This document shows, piece by piece, positions 1 to 13,319 of a DNA stretch of 64,000 bases. Position numbers and translations under genes: made by a program. The notes beneath the pieces were generated by a model. The model saw only the letters and a program-made list of their open reading frames with translations, was not told the DNA's origin and searched no databases. How positions within the stretch are numbered: the first letter of the stretch is position 1; the number at the start of each line of letters is the position of its first letter. The DNA is taken from positions 124,001 through 188,000 of the forward strand of contig CAMPDV010000368.1 of the NCBI GenBank assembly GCA_946699065.1, given 5' to 3'. The stretch comes from Loxodes magnus (lineage: Eukaryota > Ciliophora > Karyorelictea > Loxodida > Loxodidae).

Positions 1-1537
1 GTCACAATAAAAGTAATTAATAACTTATAGCAATATAGGAATAAGACTTAAGAGTAAAAGCATCTGATTAATATCTCTTATAAGATTGAGAAAAGAGAAG
101 TTATTAAATCTATTCTTTTATAAATTTTCAGTGACAATTAAATAATTTTTCTTATATAATCGTTGTAAATGATAATATCAAACTAGAGCAATTTATATTA
201 AAATTAGGTTATTTCTAAAATACTTATATCTCATTAAAATTTGAATAAGTCTTATTTAAATTTTCTTAGATTATACTTTGAATCAATTTTATAGACCTGA
301 AAGGCAGCTTTGAAGTGTTTTTATTAATAATTCCATAATTTTGTGAAATCCTTTTAAAAAGTATGTATCATTAAAAATATTTAAGAATTTAGCATAGCAC
401 AAATTTTGTTATGTTATATGCTATATGAATCAAAGCAAATACTTATTAGTAGAAGAATAAGTTATAGATGAATCAAGTTTTAATTACAGTTTATGCTTGA
501 AGAAAAAAATGGAAAGAAATTTTGAATGATGAGAGACTAAAACTGACTAATTTTAAATTTATTAGTAAAATGAAAAAAGAAATTAAAATTAATAATAAAA
601 ATGGGGAGTCGTTAGCATTACTCTTAAAAGGAATTACTTTTGTATAACCATGTAAAAATCAAACATGTGCTAAATGTGATACTTTGCAAAGAAATTTATA
701 TTATAGATTAAAGGTTGAATACTATTTGTAAAAAATTAAAAAATCAATCACTTTTTATTTAGGTTTTAATAAAAGATAAGGTGCTTTTCAATAAAATTTT
801 TAAATTACAAGATTAACAAATAAAAACTTTCTTTTAAATTAATGAGAGTTAAACAAAAGAAATCTTAGAAAAAGTATTATAGTCAATAAATTTCATTAAA
901 AAAATTTCTTTAAAGAATGTCTACAGATATCGATCTTCAATTTATCTTGTTATATAAAATGCTATAAAATAAAAACCTTATAAGTTTGAAAATGTTATTA
1001 AAATTAATTTTAATTAATTTATAAGACTATGAAATAAAGAATTATTTATTTAAATAAATAGTATAATCTAAATATAATTGAAAGAGCGATAGTATAAATA
1101 GTTCTTTACGCTTCATAATAAAGCATTCTGATTAGGTATAATAAGAGCTTGGTAATTTTAAATTTTAAACTAAACAAAGAAAAATAATTTTTTCCTATTA
1201 TTGCTTTAATTGAAGTTTCTATTTTCTTTATATTTAATATGCTAAACGTAATGACTGCATTAAAAGAGGATTTTTTTCAACTTAATTTTATAATAAAAAA
1301 CTTTATTTTTCTGATTTAATAGTTATTCAATATTTGAACCAAATTAAATTCTTCATATAAAATTAAATCTACAGTTTTAGAAAAATTCAAGAATTGCGAT
1401 ATTTTGAAATTATTTTCTTTTTGAAAATTTTGTATGTAGATTTCATCTATTTGCAGAAATTACCTTCGTTAATAAATGAATTAAAATAATGATGATTTTC
1501 ACGCTGAAAATTCTTTTATTTTTTAAGATAAAGTTAA

Positions 1538-2405
1538 AAGTTAAAGTTAAAAAGCTTTGTTAAAGCCTTAGTAGTCAGCCATCTGACCTATTCTATCAGC
1601 TTGTCTCCATTAGTTTGTCTTGAATTTCTACTAGGCTTAGTTAGGCGGTGTAGCACTTCATTAGCGCACCATCCTTTAATATTCTGAATAGTCTTCATCT
1701 TGCACTTAGCGTTCCTAATTATTTCTCCAAGGATTAAGATTTGAATTAAAGAATTTTGTTCTATAAATTTTTCCGCTTTATGTTGGATATATCCTAAATA
1801 GTTTTCTAAAAATATCTTATTTATTCTTTCTTTAAATTTCGCTTAGTTAGTAGCAGTATTTTCATTGGTGTTATTTATTGTACACGTAGCATTTTATTCT
1901 TCTTTTAAACTATTATTCCTGTAACACTTATTTAATTTAAATTTATTACTTATTTTAAATAAACGTTTACTGTTTATTTTAATTTGAGGCTTCATTTTCT
2001 ATTTCCATAGGATCTGATTAATTCTGTTAAATCGAAAATGGCGTAACCTGAATTTATTATTAAATTTAAAGAATTCTTTGTTCCAGTTTGTCTTCTATTT
2101 TTTATGATGATTAATATTGTTTCTCAAGTAAAGACGTTATTAGTTTTTCTAATTTTTCTACTTTATTAGTGAGGTATCTATTTTTAAACATAAACTCTTT
2201 TAATGACTTAGATAATATTTCTATTTGAGTTTGTGTCGGAAGTTTTTTTAGTTCTGGATTTCCAAGTGGTTAATGTTCGTCATATCAATCATATTTCTCA
2301 CTTTCACTCATTGTAATTATTTCGCTTTTTTATTTTTTAGAGAATTTTCCTGTTTAAATGTTTTGTTCAAAGTTCTATTATTTCTTAGAAGCCATTTTAT
2401 TATAT
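1538..2405 (-). pseudogene. Decayed inverted copy of the Gag-like unit
   Basis: Reverse complement of the unit at 43601-44472, with start codon at 2395 on the minus strand. Identity is high along the whole length. The zinc-knuckle region is damaged: the second Cys is Tyr (TAC for TGC). The frame itself stays open under the reassigned code. It interrupts the larger repeat of 1-5300: the sister repeat at 48620-52850 lacks it, with uninterrupted sequence near 50405-50440. It is therefore a later insertion. The unit starts only a few bases before the ATG and ends in a TTTAAC-type microsatellite. Confidence 0.7.
1647..1670 (-). other. Hairpin motif inside decayed Gag-like unit
   Basis: Same GGTG/CACC stem as at 44332-44355, with two loop differences. 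Confidence 0.4.
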
Positions 2406-5400
2406 TATATAATAAATCAAAAATATTACAAGCCATTCCAAAGCAAAAGACAAGAAACGGATGTTTAATTAATTAACATTTTTATTTAACAAAAAATAAC
2501 TTTTAAACCCAAAATAGTATGATTTTGAAAATTGCAAGTAGCATGATAGTTCTGATAAAATGATATAGATTTAATCTGATATTTTTTAAAATAATTTTAA
2601 AATTCCATATCAATGAAATATTCAGATAGTGCTTAAAGCTTAATTAAACTATATTTAATAACTATTTCTAAATTTTTTTGTAATTCCATATTTTTCACTT
2701 TTTTATTATAGTATTATTTATAAATTCAAGCTAAATTTATTTTTACTATCTATTTTTTAAACAATTTTATTAATTTATTCGTGTAATCATATTATAGGGT
2801 ACTAAAATAGATACTTTGGAATCACCAAGTCAAATATTATATAACCTTTGCACAATCCTTTGTTTTCAGATTCTTATTATTAAAATTAATTTTATTCATA
2901 GCTTTCAATTTGAAAATATTCCGTTTTATGCTTTAACCAACATTTTCAAGAAAATCTTAGTTTTTTTGTCAGTTAAAACACCTTTCTTGTGTCAACTTCT
3001 TAGTTACTATATCATCTAAATTCTGTTAATTTAAAATTATTTAAGATGCTTAAGTTTTCACTATAAAAATAAGAGAATAACTTAGAATACTAACTTGCAT
3101 AGTTTTAGATTGATATTAATATTTAAGCCTAAGTTTTGCTAGTTCAATAATAAAAACTATTATTTTATAGAATAGCAAAAAGTGTTGATTACCAATTGAT
3201 AATCCTTATTTTTAGTCATAAAATAACATTTGGCTTTTTATAATAACTATTTATGAATTACTCTAGATTGCAAATCTTTCTACTAAGAGACTATTGAAAA
3301 GTGCAAAGGTTAAAATAAAATAGGTAGCAATTTTAAAGCTTTTAAGTTATCAAACCTGTAATAATTCCACTTAAAGGATAAAGAAATATCTCTTTAATAT
3401 TATAAATTCAATTTTATACTTTTTATGATAAAAAAGTTGGCAAACTCTAAACAGCAAAAACACTCTAAACTTAGTTAAAAGCTTTTTTAATCTAAACTCA
3501 GTTTATAGTAAAAATCGACTTAGCTCTTTAGTTGAATATAGAAACAGTTAATAGGAATTTAAAAGATCTATCACAGAAGTTGAGTTTTATAAGTAGAGAT
3601 TGCTTAAAATTTTTATATTTACCAAATCATTTGCAAAGAATATTAAAATAATAAAAATGAATTAATCAGGAAAATAATTAAATCCAAATTTAAGTCTTCA
3701 AAGATGAACCTTAAAAGGAAATTGATTAAGCAATTTTTAATAAGAAAATATCTACCAATTAAGAAAAAACTAAACAGCTTCAAAAAAGAGATAAAAAGAA
3801 TAAAAAGAGTTTATTTTGACTAAGAGCAGATTTTAAAGATATATTAGATTATAATATACTTAAAAAAGGGTTAAAAAAGCAAATTATTTGAAAAAGGGTA
3901 GCATAACGTCTAATCTTTTAACTCTAACTTTATTTTAAATAAATCAAATTAATTCCTAATCATTTAATTAAAGATCTCATTAAATTTTAATTATTTGTAA
4001 TTTAACTTTTTTAATTAATTTTTTAGTTTCTAAGAAATTTAAATATATTCTCTTATGAAAAAAGCAAAACTTATAAAATATGTATTTTAATAGTTTGGTA
4101 TGCATTTTAAAATGCTATATCTTTTTCTTTAATTAATAAAGCATCGATAATATTCCTTATATTAAAATTATAATTATAGATTACTAAGAAAAATCATCTG
4201 ATAGAGTTATCTTACTATCGTTTTTAAGATATGATAGATACCTAAATTCATTCCTTATAATAACTTCAGCTAAATTTTACTAAATTATTTTATTATTGAC
4301 TATTTGCTTTCAATGGTATTGCAATTCCTATATGCAAATATTTAGAAGATCAGATTGCTTTTAGTTGTGAAATTAAAATAGTTAAAATGAGTAGAATTAT
4401 AGAGTGATATATTATTTGAATCAAAATAGCTTTAGTTATTTAGATCTTCGAATTAATTTACATTTTAGTAGACTAATTCGCTTAGAAAATAAGAAGGTTC
4501 ACAGTTAAATCTTGGTCTAGAAAAAAGATTAAGAATTCTAGAATGAATTTAATCATGCTTCTCCTAAATTTTGAATACTAAAAGAAGGATATTTTAAAGA
4601 TAATAGCCACAAGCTTATAACTATAGAATTACATATTTCAAATAAGATAGGAAAGTCTATTATAATGCTAATACTATTTTCTTTGATATAAAAACAATTA
4701 GTCTGAAGATAAACATTTAAGTTCTTTTACTTATTAAAATCCCTCTACTTGCATATTCTCATAGCTGATTAAATAAAAAGTGAAGTATCAAAGATTGGGT
4801 GCTTGGATTACTTATAATTTAAGCTCTTATAAATCTAATCTAATTTATTATTAATTATGCAACTCTAGATTTTATCTTTACTATTATTTAATATCTTTGC
4901 TGTGAAATATAAAGTTTCTTGTACTGATTACTTTATTTATTATAAGTTGCTATTTTGAATCTTTTAATCTAAATGTTAGAAAGAGTCTTAAAGCAAAAAG
5001 AAGATTAGATGCTATTTTAAAATATTTAAGGAGAAAAACAACCTCGAATGTGATGTTCAGTAAAAAGAAGTCTTTCTTTCATTAGTTTTATTGCTCATTA
5101 AGAGTAAATGTACTATTTATGCAAATCTCAAGACTAGTCCAATTTAAAATAATCTATGTATCGAGTAATTTTCATATTACTAGATTAATGAAAGATCACT
5201 TGAAGCTTTGTAACGAATTTACATAAATATGTCTTAATATAAAGAAGGAAAAAGAAGCTTTTCATTAAGAAATAGTTTGAATACTAAAGTATATCAGAAA
5301 GTTAATGCTAATAAATTCATATAAAATGAACTATTTGGAACTTATTCGATTGGAAAATTAAAAGATAATTGTCATAAAGATTTTGATTTTTCTAAAAAGA

Positions 5401-6004
5401 TCAGAAGAACCAAATAATCATGATATTTGAACAAGAAAAAAAAATTAATATCAAATTAACAAAAAAATCGAGTAGACAAGATAAAAAGGCAAAGAGAAAA
5501 TAAAATATAGCTAATATAAGAGACTAAAACCATCACATAGCATTCCTTTTAACCTAAATATATCTATCTAGTTACTTAAAAATCTAAATTAGGTGATTAA
5601 AGATCTTTAAAGAATTTTCTGTAAACATGAATTGAGTTAAACTCATAATACTTGTTGATTTTTTAACACTATTATTTATATAGCAAGATACTTTTTCTCA
5701 TTAAGCATTGAAAAAGCATCTTCATTAATATTTTAAACTATTTCCAATTTCATTAATTAACATTTAATAATTCATTGCTAAGATTATTTCTTGCGATAAT
5801 ATCTTCATTTCATAAGGCTACAAATAAATATTTGAATTTTTTCTCTAATTTAAAAATAATTAAAAGATAATATATCTTAATTAAAATATAATTAGGCGGG
5901 ATTCTATAAGCAAAAGTATTTATTCTTAAAGTTTAGTCAGTTTAACTTCTACTAGATATACATAGTTAATTAATATTGTTTTAAACAAGAAAATACAAAA
6001 ATAA

Positions 6005-6200
6005 ATATTTGGCGTTCTTGGAGGTATTTCAACCTCATTCACGACAAAATCTAGATTACTCTAGAGGCTAGATATAAAAATTTGAAAGCTACTATAACTC
6101 TTCTCATTTCTATATATGGACTTTGAGGTATTTTTTGCATAGAAAATGCTTAGTATCTTTTCTTGTGCATTTTTTGAATTTATTCTAATTAATTAATATT
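6005..6200 (-). repeat. Family E 3'-end remnant
   Basis: Minus-strand sequence matches the last part of the 25985-26880 copy: CTCTAGAGTAATCTAG, a TTTGAAAG/CTTTCAAA word, and a terminal frame ending LQERQIF beside FQERQTL in the 26-kb copy. No similarity to the 5' part was seen upstream, so it is a 5'-truncated fragment. The same terminal word occurs near 26040-26065 and, inverted, near 29220-29240. Confidence 0.5.
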
Positions 6201-7564
6201 CCTTTAAGAATTAAACTTCTATTCTTCTTGAAATAGCTTTCAGATTACAGTTACATGTAGTACTTTTAATTTATTCCAAGCTTAATTTCCTTGTAAAAAC
6301 ATTCTTTTAAACTTGATTAATAATTAGAAGCTTAAAAGAAACCAAGACTAATAAATACTCAACTAGAACAAAAGATTTAAAATAGAGAAGTATTTTATAA
6401 AGCTATTAAATAATTAGTCAAATTTTCCTTTGAAATAATTTCTTTTATATAGATCCAATTTTAATATGAAAATCATATTCTAACCATCGCTTTTGAAATA
6501 CTTAGCTTATTCAAATTTAAGAATTAAATGTTATAAAATTTTGATATATCTGAAATTAGTGAAAAAATAGCCAATTTGTCTAAAATCTGAAAAAATTTAA
6601 ATTAAAAATTTAATAGATTATAATTCTTTAATGTCTATAGTATACTAAGTTTAAGCTTAATTTAAAGTACAAGTATCTAATATTAATTAAGAAGCTTATA
6701 TTATAAAAGATGCTAAACTTCTATCTAACTTTATAGCTGATTTTAGAAATACATTTAGATCTCTTCATTTTTAATAATTTGCGTTATCTATATTTTTAAT
6801 TTATTTCATTTTCATTCTTTTTTATCTGTACCATGCTACTATCTTTTCAATTTTTCTTTTTTAATAACTTTTACTTCTTAATTATCAATTTATTTTCTAT
6901 CAACATCACACTTTAAATTTTGCTGATATGATTTATCAAGATAAGTTATTTATAAATTAGATAATAAAGATGCAAAGAAATATAATATATAAAATAAAGA
7001 TGAAAAAAATGAAAGATATTCTAAAGCAGAATTATGAGAAAGAAAATAAATAACTTTTAATGTATATGGAGATATTTATGTAGGATAATATATAAAAACA
7101 TAATAAATGGATCAGCTATGCTTATGAAATAATCGACTATTCTGCTGCAAATTTACTTCTAATTTTTGTAAATAATTCGAATTTTTGCTTTTAACTATCT
7201 TCTTCTCAGTAATAGATTTTATTATTTATTTAATAAATTAAGCTAATTTCGAAGTTAGAATCTTCATTCTTCTTCATCAAAATAATCTATTATAATAAAG
7301 TCAATTTTTTCATTATTTTATATCTTAAAATTTTTTTTTTAATTTCCAAAAATAAAATAATCTAATTAAAGACTTATAGTTCCACTTATTTTTATGTAAA
7401 TTGATTATCTAATATTAAACAAGAAAAACATGTCTTATAAAAGCAAATCTTGGATTATTTTTACTTTAAATTGACCCCTTATCCTGCTAAAAACTCAATA
7501 TAAAAATATGAATTACTTATACTTTGAATACTTGCTAATAAAATTTCATTATTAGTTTTTATAA

Positions 7565-7597
7565 TTATCTTCATTTATCTTCATTTATCTTCATTTT
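7565..7597 (+). repeat. Short tandem repeat (TTATCTTCAT-type, 3 units)
   Basis: ATCTTCATTT is repeated three times head to tail with a 10-bp period. Confidence 0.8.
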
Positions 7598-7708
7598 AAG
7601 AATAAAATAAAAATTTTAATCTCTTTAGTTAAGAAAATAAATTATCTTGAATAATTAATACTTTTTTACTAAAAGTTAAGATAAGATTTATTAAAAAGTT
7701 TCATTCTT

Positions 7709-8681
7709 TCATTAAAAAATCATCAGTATCAGAGCGAAAAGAGAACTAATAGAAAGAATAAAGTTATTTCCACACACTTTTTCAACTAATTTGCCTATAA
7801 AATTATTAAAATTTAACTTGCTAATTTCCTTTAAATATACAGTTACTAATAATTATTTCCCTTTAGTTTATTTGGTTTTTTTAGGCATAAATTCTAATTA
7901 ACATGTGTTATTTCTTTCATTGCATGATTTATCTAGTGATTCTTATGTACATTCAAGTGAAGATACATCCATTGTATCATTCCAAGCAAAATCGTGAATA
8001 ATATATTGATTAACTTCGCTTTCAATATTAAAATTATTAATTTAATTATTTCCTAAATAATTAACTAAGTTACAACCTTAAATGCTGATAATTATAGTGG
8101 AATTAACAATGATATTATTAGAAAAATCAATCTAACAATTTACGCCAATGTTAGGATAATTTTCTTTTTTTTCTTTTTTTTCTTCTTCTAAATTGGTACT
8201 TAAAGTAGTTACTTTAATATTATCAAAAAAACATCTCTTGGTTAACCAGAATTATCTTCTATCATCAGGAAAATTGTTGCTATAGGTAAATCTTGTAAAG
8301 GTATATCATAATGTATCCAGCTCCCTGTATCATTTAAACATTATGACAAGTAACACTTCCACATTTTATAGTACTTTTTCAATTACAATATGTACTTGCT
8401 TCTCATGCCGCCGTTTTTTCAATATAATCTTAACAAGAATAATTTGTCGTTTTAGCCCAACCTATAAAATTACCTGAACCTTTTACTTTATCCTATGAAA
8501 TATATCCAAGATAATCAAATGATAAGCTAAAATATCCTCTTCCTGTGGTATCTGTAATGCCTGCTTTTGTGAATATATCTCTTCTGTTAGCATTCTTAGA
8601 AAATGTAAGTACTTTGTTCTAGTTATTTTTTGGATTTGCTACGATAACTCCATTATGTGTTCCTCTTTTTTTCCTACTCAT
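7709..8681 (-). pseudogene. Jelly-roll/lectin-like extracellular protein with C-terminal membrane segment, two 1-nt frameshifts
   Basis: Starts at the minus-strand ATG at 8681 (MSRKKRGTHNGVIVANPKNN). The product has alternating polar and hydrophobic strands (FSLSFDYLGYISQDK, GSGNFIGW), paired Cys (STYCNW, KCGSVTC), then GSWIHYDIPLQDLPIA and RDVFFDNIKVTT. That last pattern is typical of beta-sandwich carbohydrate-binding folds. A hydrophobic run near the end (FILSISSLFALILMIF) looks like a membrane anchor. The N-terminus has no signal peptide. The frame slips by one missing base near 8335 and again in an A7 run at 8225-8231 (T7 on the coding strand). Adding one base at each restores a single 324-codon frame ending at TGA 7709-7711. 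Both slips lie in A/T runs, so assembly error is as likely as decay. Trp uses TGA and TGG. Confidence 0.5.
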
Positions 8682-8699
8682 TAAGATAAATCTCCTTCA

Positions 8700-11450
8700 A
8701 AATTCTCTTAAAAAAGGATTTTTGAGAATAAGATAGGATATATTTAAAAAAGAAGCAGAACTATTATCATTTTAATTATAATTTGAGACTCTAGAGTTAA
8801 ATTTATATGCAAAAATTTCTAAGATAAATTTTAATTAGTATAAATAAATTTATAAAACTAATTAGCATTTCATTTCTGTATTGATGAAGGAAGCAATTCT
8901 TTTAAACAAAAATATTACAAATCACTTCTCGTTTAAAATTTATTAAATTCCAAAATAATTAATCTTTATAAGGTTTTTAGATGATTAATTATGATCTATT
9001 TATTCTTATTTGTATTTTATATATTCATTTTGTTACAAAAATCAACAAGTATAACTTTTCTGACTTGACTTTATGATAATTGTAAAATATTTTGATTTTT
9101 AAAGAGTAAATAAAAAAAATTTCCTGACAATATTTAAATGATAGCTTGCTTTTATTTGATTCAAATCTATTAGTTATTCACAAAAATATTTTATAACTTT
9201 TATAATTTTTGTTGAGAATTATTTTAGATATTTTCTATTAAATTAGTTTACTTGGTTATCAGAAAATTATTTATAATATAAAATTTAAATGTATTAAATA
9301 TTAAACATTTCTGTAAGATTATTCAACTGATAAAAACTTTCCTTTTATGAACTAAAAATTATTTAATTTGTTAAAATTATATTAAATTCTATTAAACTCT
9401 TCTTTTAGTTAAAATAAATGCGAAATGTGAGCAATAAAGGCTTCTCTTTATAGTCCAAATGTATTTTTGGTCTCTTTTAAAATCACAATCTTTTGAACTT
9501 TAAATTTATTCATATATATTGGATTCAAGATTTGATTTAAATAACACTAAATTCAAGAAATATATCAGAAAATCTTTAAAATTTTCTTTAATTTTAAATA
9601 TTTTTCAAGTTATGACGAAAGAGAACAATTTAAATTTATCTCAATAGAACTTAGGCGAGAAGAAAATTCAGTTAAGCGTATCATTTGATTAGAAAACAAA
9701 AAAAAGGTAAATTTTTTACAGTGACTTTAATTAAAATATTTTTATAAACTTTTATTATATTATTATCGCTTAATCAAGTAAACTCAATTATTTTTGAATT
9801 AATTATAATTAAAAATTATGATGACAACTTAAAATATTGACTTATTTAATTTTTAAGGTCATTTTCTTATATTTTAGTAAAATTATTAAAAATTTAATAA
9901 ATTAGATTTTTATTTATCTAATCTAATAATTTACCCTAGAAGATAGGTTTTTCTTTAAAATATTTATTTTTTTATTTAAATTAGAACATTTTATAATTAA
10001 GATAAATTTAATACCTTTTTAGTTATTATATCTCTATTTACTCAGATTAAAATTTTTCGCTCTTCTGCTTTTAATAGTTTCATATAATTTAATCTGCCAT
10101 TAGTAGATTTTCTATTTTTTTCTTTTAACTCAAACTTATTAAACAGATTCTGATTTACCTTTATTAATGTTTTATTATAGATTTATAATGAATGAGTAAA
10201 GCTCTTATAGGATTATATACATTTTTATGGAATTGCTTTTTATAGAACATTGTCTGTGTGATATTTATTATTTAGAAAATATCATTTGTTCTATGTCTTT
10301 GAGCATTTCTTAGAAATAAAATTCGTTATTTTAGCTAAATCTTTAACATTAAAAAAATGTTTAATTCCGTATTTTATGAGCAAATAATATCAGTCGTTTT
10401 TCTCTTGAATTACATATTTCAGACTACAAAATAAACAGTTAAATAAGAGATTAAAGTATCTTTCGTTCCCCAAATAATAGTGAAAGATTTAAGATACTAA
10501 CTCTTTTTAAAATGCTTTTTTGAATAAATTAAATGAGAGATATTAACTTTTTATTTTATCTCTTTTTTAAATTAACGACTGCTTTATACTTTTACTCTTT
10601 CATAATTATTTTTGTATAATAACTTCCTCTTTTAAAATAAACTTCATCTAGTTCTTATGATACAGAAAAGCACTTTACCTTAAGGGTTCTTTAGGGTTTT
10701 CTTGATAACGTATTAAAAAAGTCGCATATTGTAGTTTATAATTTAATAGATGCATAAAAATAAAAATTGGATATTTTAGATTTAATCTAGGCTAATATTC
10801 AATTTTATTAATATTCATTATAAGAATTTTGCATTTCTATAGGATATTAGTTTCATTCCTAACTCTCTTAGGATTTATCAATATTTCACTATTTCTACAC
10901 AATTTACATTTTAATGAGTAATTTTCTGCCTTCAATCTCATTTAAAAGTGGAAACAGTTAAATTATTATAGAGTTTATTACTATTAAATTCTTAAAAAAG
11001 GATTACTACTATACCCCTTTATGTTAATAAGTTATTTAAGAAACAAGCATGAAATTAGAAATAAATGCTAACTTTAAAACTTATACCCAAATCTCAAAAG
11101 TCCAACCAAAATTTTAAAACCTTTTAGATATATTAAGATTAATTTATTACTATCCTTTAGTTTATTATTTTAACTAGTAGTTTAAATATTAATCTATATG
11201 ATCTACTGATAATAATTAAAGTCTGATTTGAAACTAAATCAAAATATGATATTTGATAAATAAGCAATACAAATAGCTTTAAAAGCATTGCTTTTCAACT
11301 GATATTTATCAAATATTTACATAATAAAGTAAAAAACTCAAATACTTATAGTTTTTTGACTATTTTACATGATAGAGATAATCTTCGATATTGGCTTTAA
11401 TTATTTATCAGAGTTTCTACAATAAATTCTTATAAGATAACACTTTTTAC
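8700..11450. other. AT-rich stretch, nothing recognised
   Basis: No motif, paralogue or strong strand bias was seen. A short plus-strand frame near 9614-9740 (MTKENNLNLSQQNLGEKK) is readable, but its neighbour frame is equally so. Confidence 0.4.
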
Positions 11451-11479
11451 CAAAATAATTAAACAGGTACATGCTCGAA

Positions 11480-11945
11480 CTCAAGAATACAAGTTTTTAG
11501 AAGGAAGATAATTAAAGAAGTTGTAAACCTTTAAATCAAAGATTTATTCAATTAATTTCCAATATTCATCAATCTAAAAAATAGATGGCATATTTTAACA
11601 AGCTTGTAGTGCTTGTAATTTTAATGTAATAAAAAGTTGGCAGAATTTTTTGAAGAGCAGAAAATTCAAGAAGAGAGAAAATAAGAATTATTAAGAATAG
11701 ATTGCTTGATGTATGAATTTTAAACTAAATGTACTTTCTTCTTTGAAATTTGAAGAAAAAATGTTCTTTAATAATTCAAAAATAATAAATTTAATTTTTT
11801 AAAGATGATCAAATCACACTAAAAAAGTCATAATAACTTAGCTGATTTTTATAAAAAATTTAACGATATGATTTTTCCAAAAATATTTCTACACGAGAAA
11901 TAACAAGAAATAGAGAAAATATATTTGAAATGGAAACTTTGAATT
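11480..11945 (+). CDS. Possible coding fragment, unrecognised
   Basis: A purine-rich stretch whose best frame reads KLAEFFEEQKIQEERKQELL, then RIDCLMYEFQTKCTF and HNNLADFYKKFNDM. It uses TAA/TAG as Gln and TGA as Trp. There is no start codon of note, no paralogue and no motif. Confidence 0.22.
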
Positions 11946-13319
11946 TTAATCTTTTTAATTTTTTCTGAATAATAAAAATAAAAAAGAATCAAAAATATTA
12001 GCATATAAAACTTTACTTATTTGCAAACCAAAAAAAGAAACGATACTTTAATTTTAAATTTTTACATACCAAGCCATTTTAGAGTTAATAACTTATTAGA
12101 CTGATAAATTTGTTGAGTCAAATAGCAATTAATAGTTAAGTTATTTTTGCTAAGTTTTAAAATGGTTTTTTAACTACATTAAATTACAAATTGACTATAG
12201 AAATGATGATATATAGTAATAGAACAAAAAACGTTTTCAAATAATCAAATGATAATAAAATTATTGATAATCTTTTATCAGCAGAGATCAAATCTTTAAA
12301 TGAAAAATTCAAAGCAATTCAAATCTTATACTTATTAATCAATCTTGCTTAGCTTAATGATAATTATTTTCTTAAAGTAGAAATAAAGCAATCAATCTTA
12401 AAGTTTTTGATAAAAATTGAAAGAGTAGCAAAATAAAAGTTAAAAAGCTAAAGCCAAATTAATTAAATAATTGGAAAAATAAAATAACGCTCTATAGTCG
12501 AAATTATACAGAAGATAGAAAACTTCTAGCTATTCTTATAAGTTAAAATATGTAGAAAATACTATTGAATATTTATCTTAACCTAGTAATTTACTAAATA
12601 AAAGAGTTCAAAGAATATATTCTAACCTATTTACTCCAACCTTAAGTTTATAGTAAAGTAAGATATCCTAATATCGATATTAAATAGCAGAAGTGTTAAA
12701 TTCAAAATATTTAAAATTTAAAATTATTCTACATAAAATTAGAAAGAAGAATCAGAAAATCAAAGTTTTAAACTTATAATTTTTAATTAAAAATAAACAA
12801 ATAAATAAATGTTAACTATATAATTGAAGATCATTACTACCTTAGAGAACTTTGAAGTCTAGGAGTTGATATTTTTATATCCTTTATTTTAGAAAAATTA
12901 AAAAGATGTTTTTTATTTCTCCTAATTTTAATTAATATATCTAGTATATTTAAATTTTCACTTTCAAATAATCAGAAGAGGAACAAATGATTGCATTTAT
13001 GTTTTATAAGTTTTTGATGTTAATTTTTAAGTTTGGTAGTTATTTGTGACGAGCATTTGATATTTTAGTATCTTTTATATTTTGAAGTTTAAAGAACAAG
13101 TTGGCACTTGACAAAGTATTCTTCTCTTAGTTATCCTTTAAAGAGACATGGATCATAATTTATCTTCCTTTACGCTCTGAATTTGAAAGCTTTTCAACAT
13201 AAATAAAGATCTAAAATTAACTTTATTATGACGAAAAAAAATTGGCTGCAATAAATTCTAAATTCTTTTTCATTTCATGTAACTTTCTATAAGCAAATTT
13301 AATAAAACAGATGAATTAA

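Larger units (their letters stand above)
1..5300 (+). repeat. Old large direct repeat, unit A (5' end may lie outside)
   Basis: Diverged but collinear similarity to 48620-52850. Matching landmarks are 160-180 with 48765-48785 (AAATGATAATATCAA), 660-675 with 49130-49145 (AAACATGTGCTAAATGTG), 1395-1460 with 50290-50360, 3840-3880 with 51565-51600, 4750-4780 with 52350-52380, and 5040-5065 with 52650-52675. Inside, around 3790-3890, the stretch LFWLRADFKDILDY aligns with QFWKDIKDILDF of the other unit, again with TGA for Trp, so a protein gene once lay there. Elsewhere frames drift and nothing intact remains. The Gag-like unit at 1538-2405 is a nested insertion. Confidence 0.6.

Noticed and set aside
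7565..7597. CRISPR-like array
   Set aside because: Only three short contiguous units without spacers; it is a plain tandem repeat in eukaryotic DNA.
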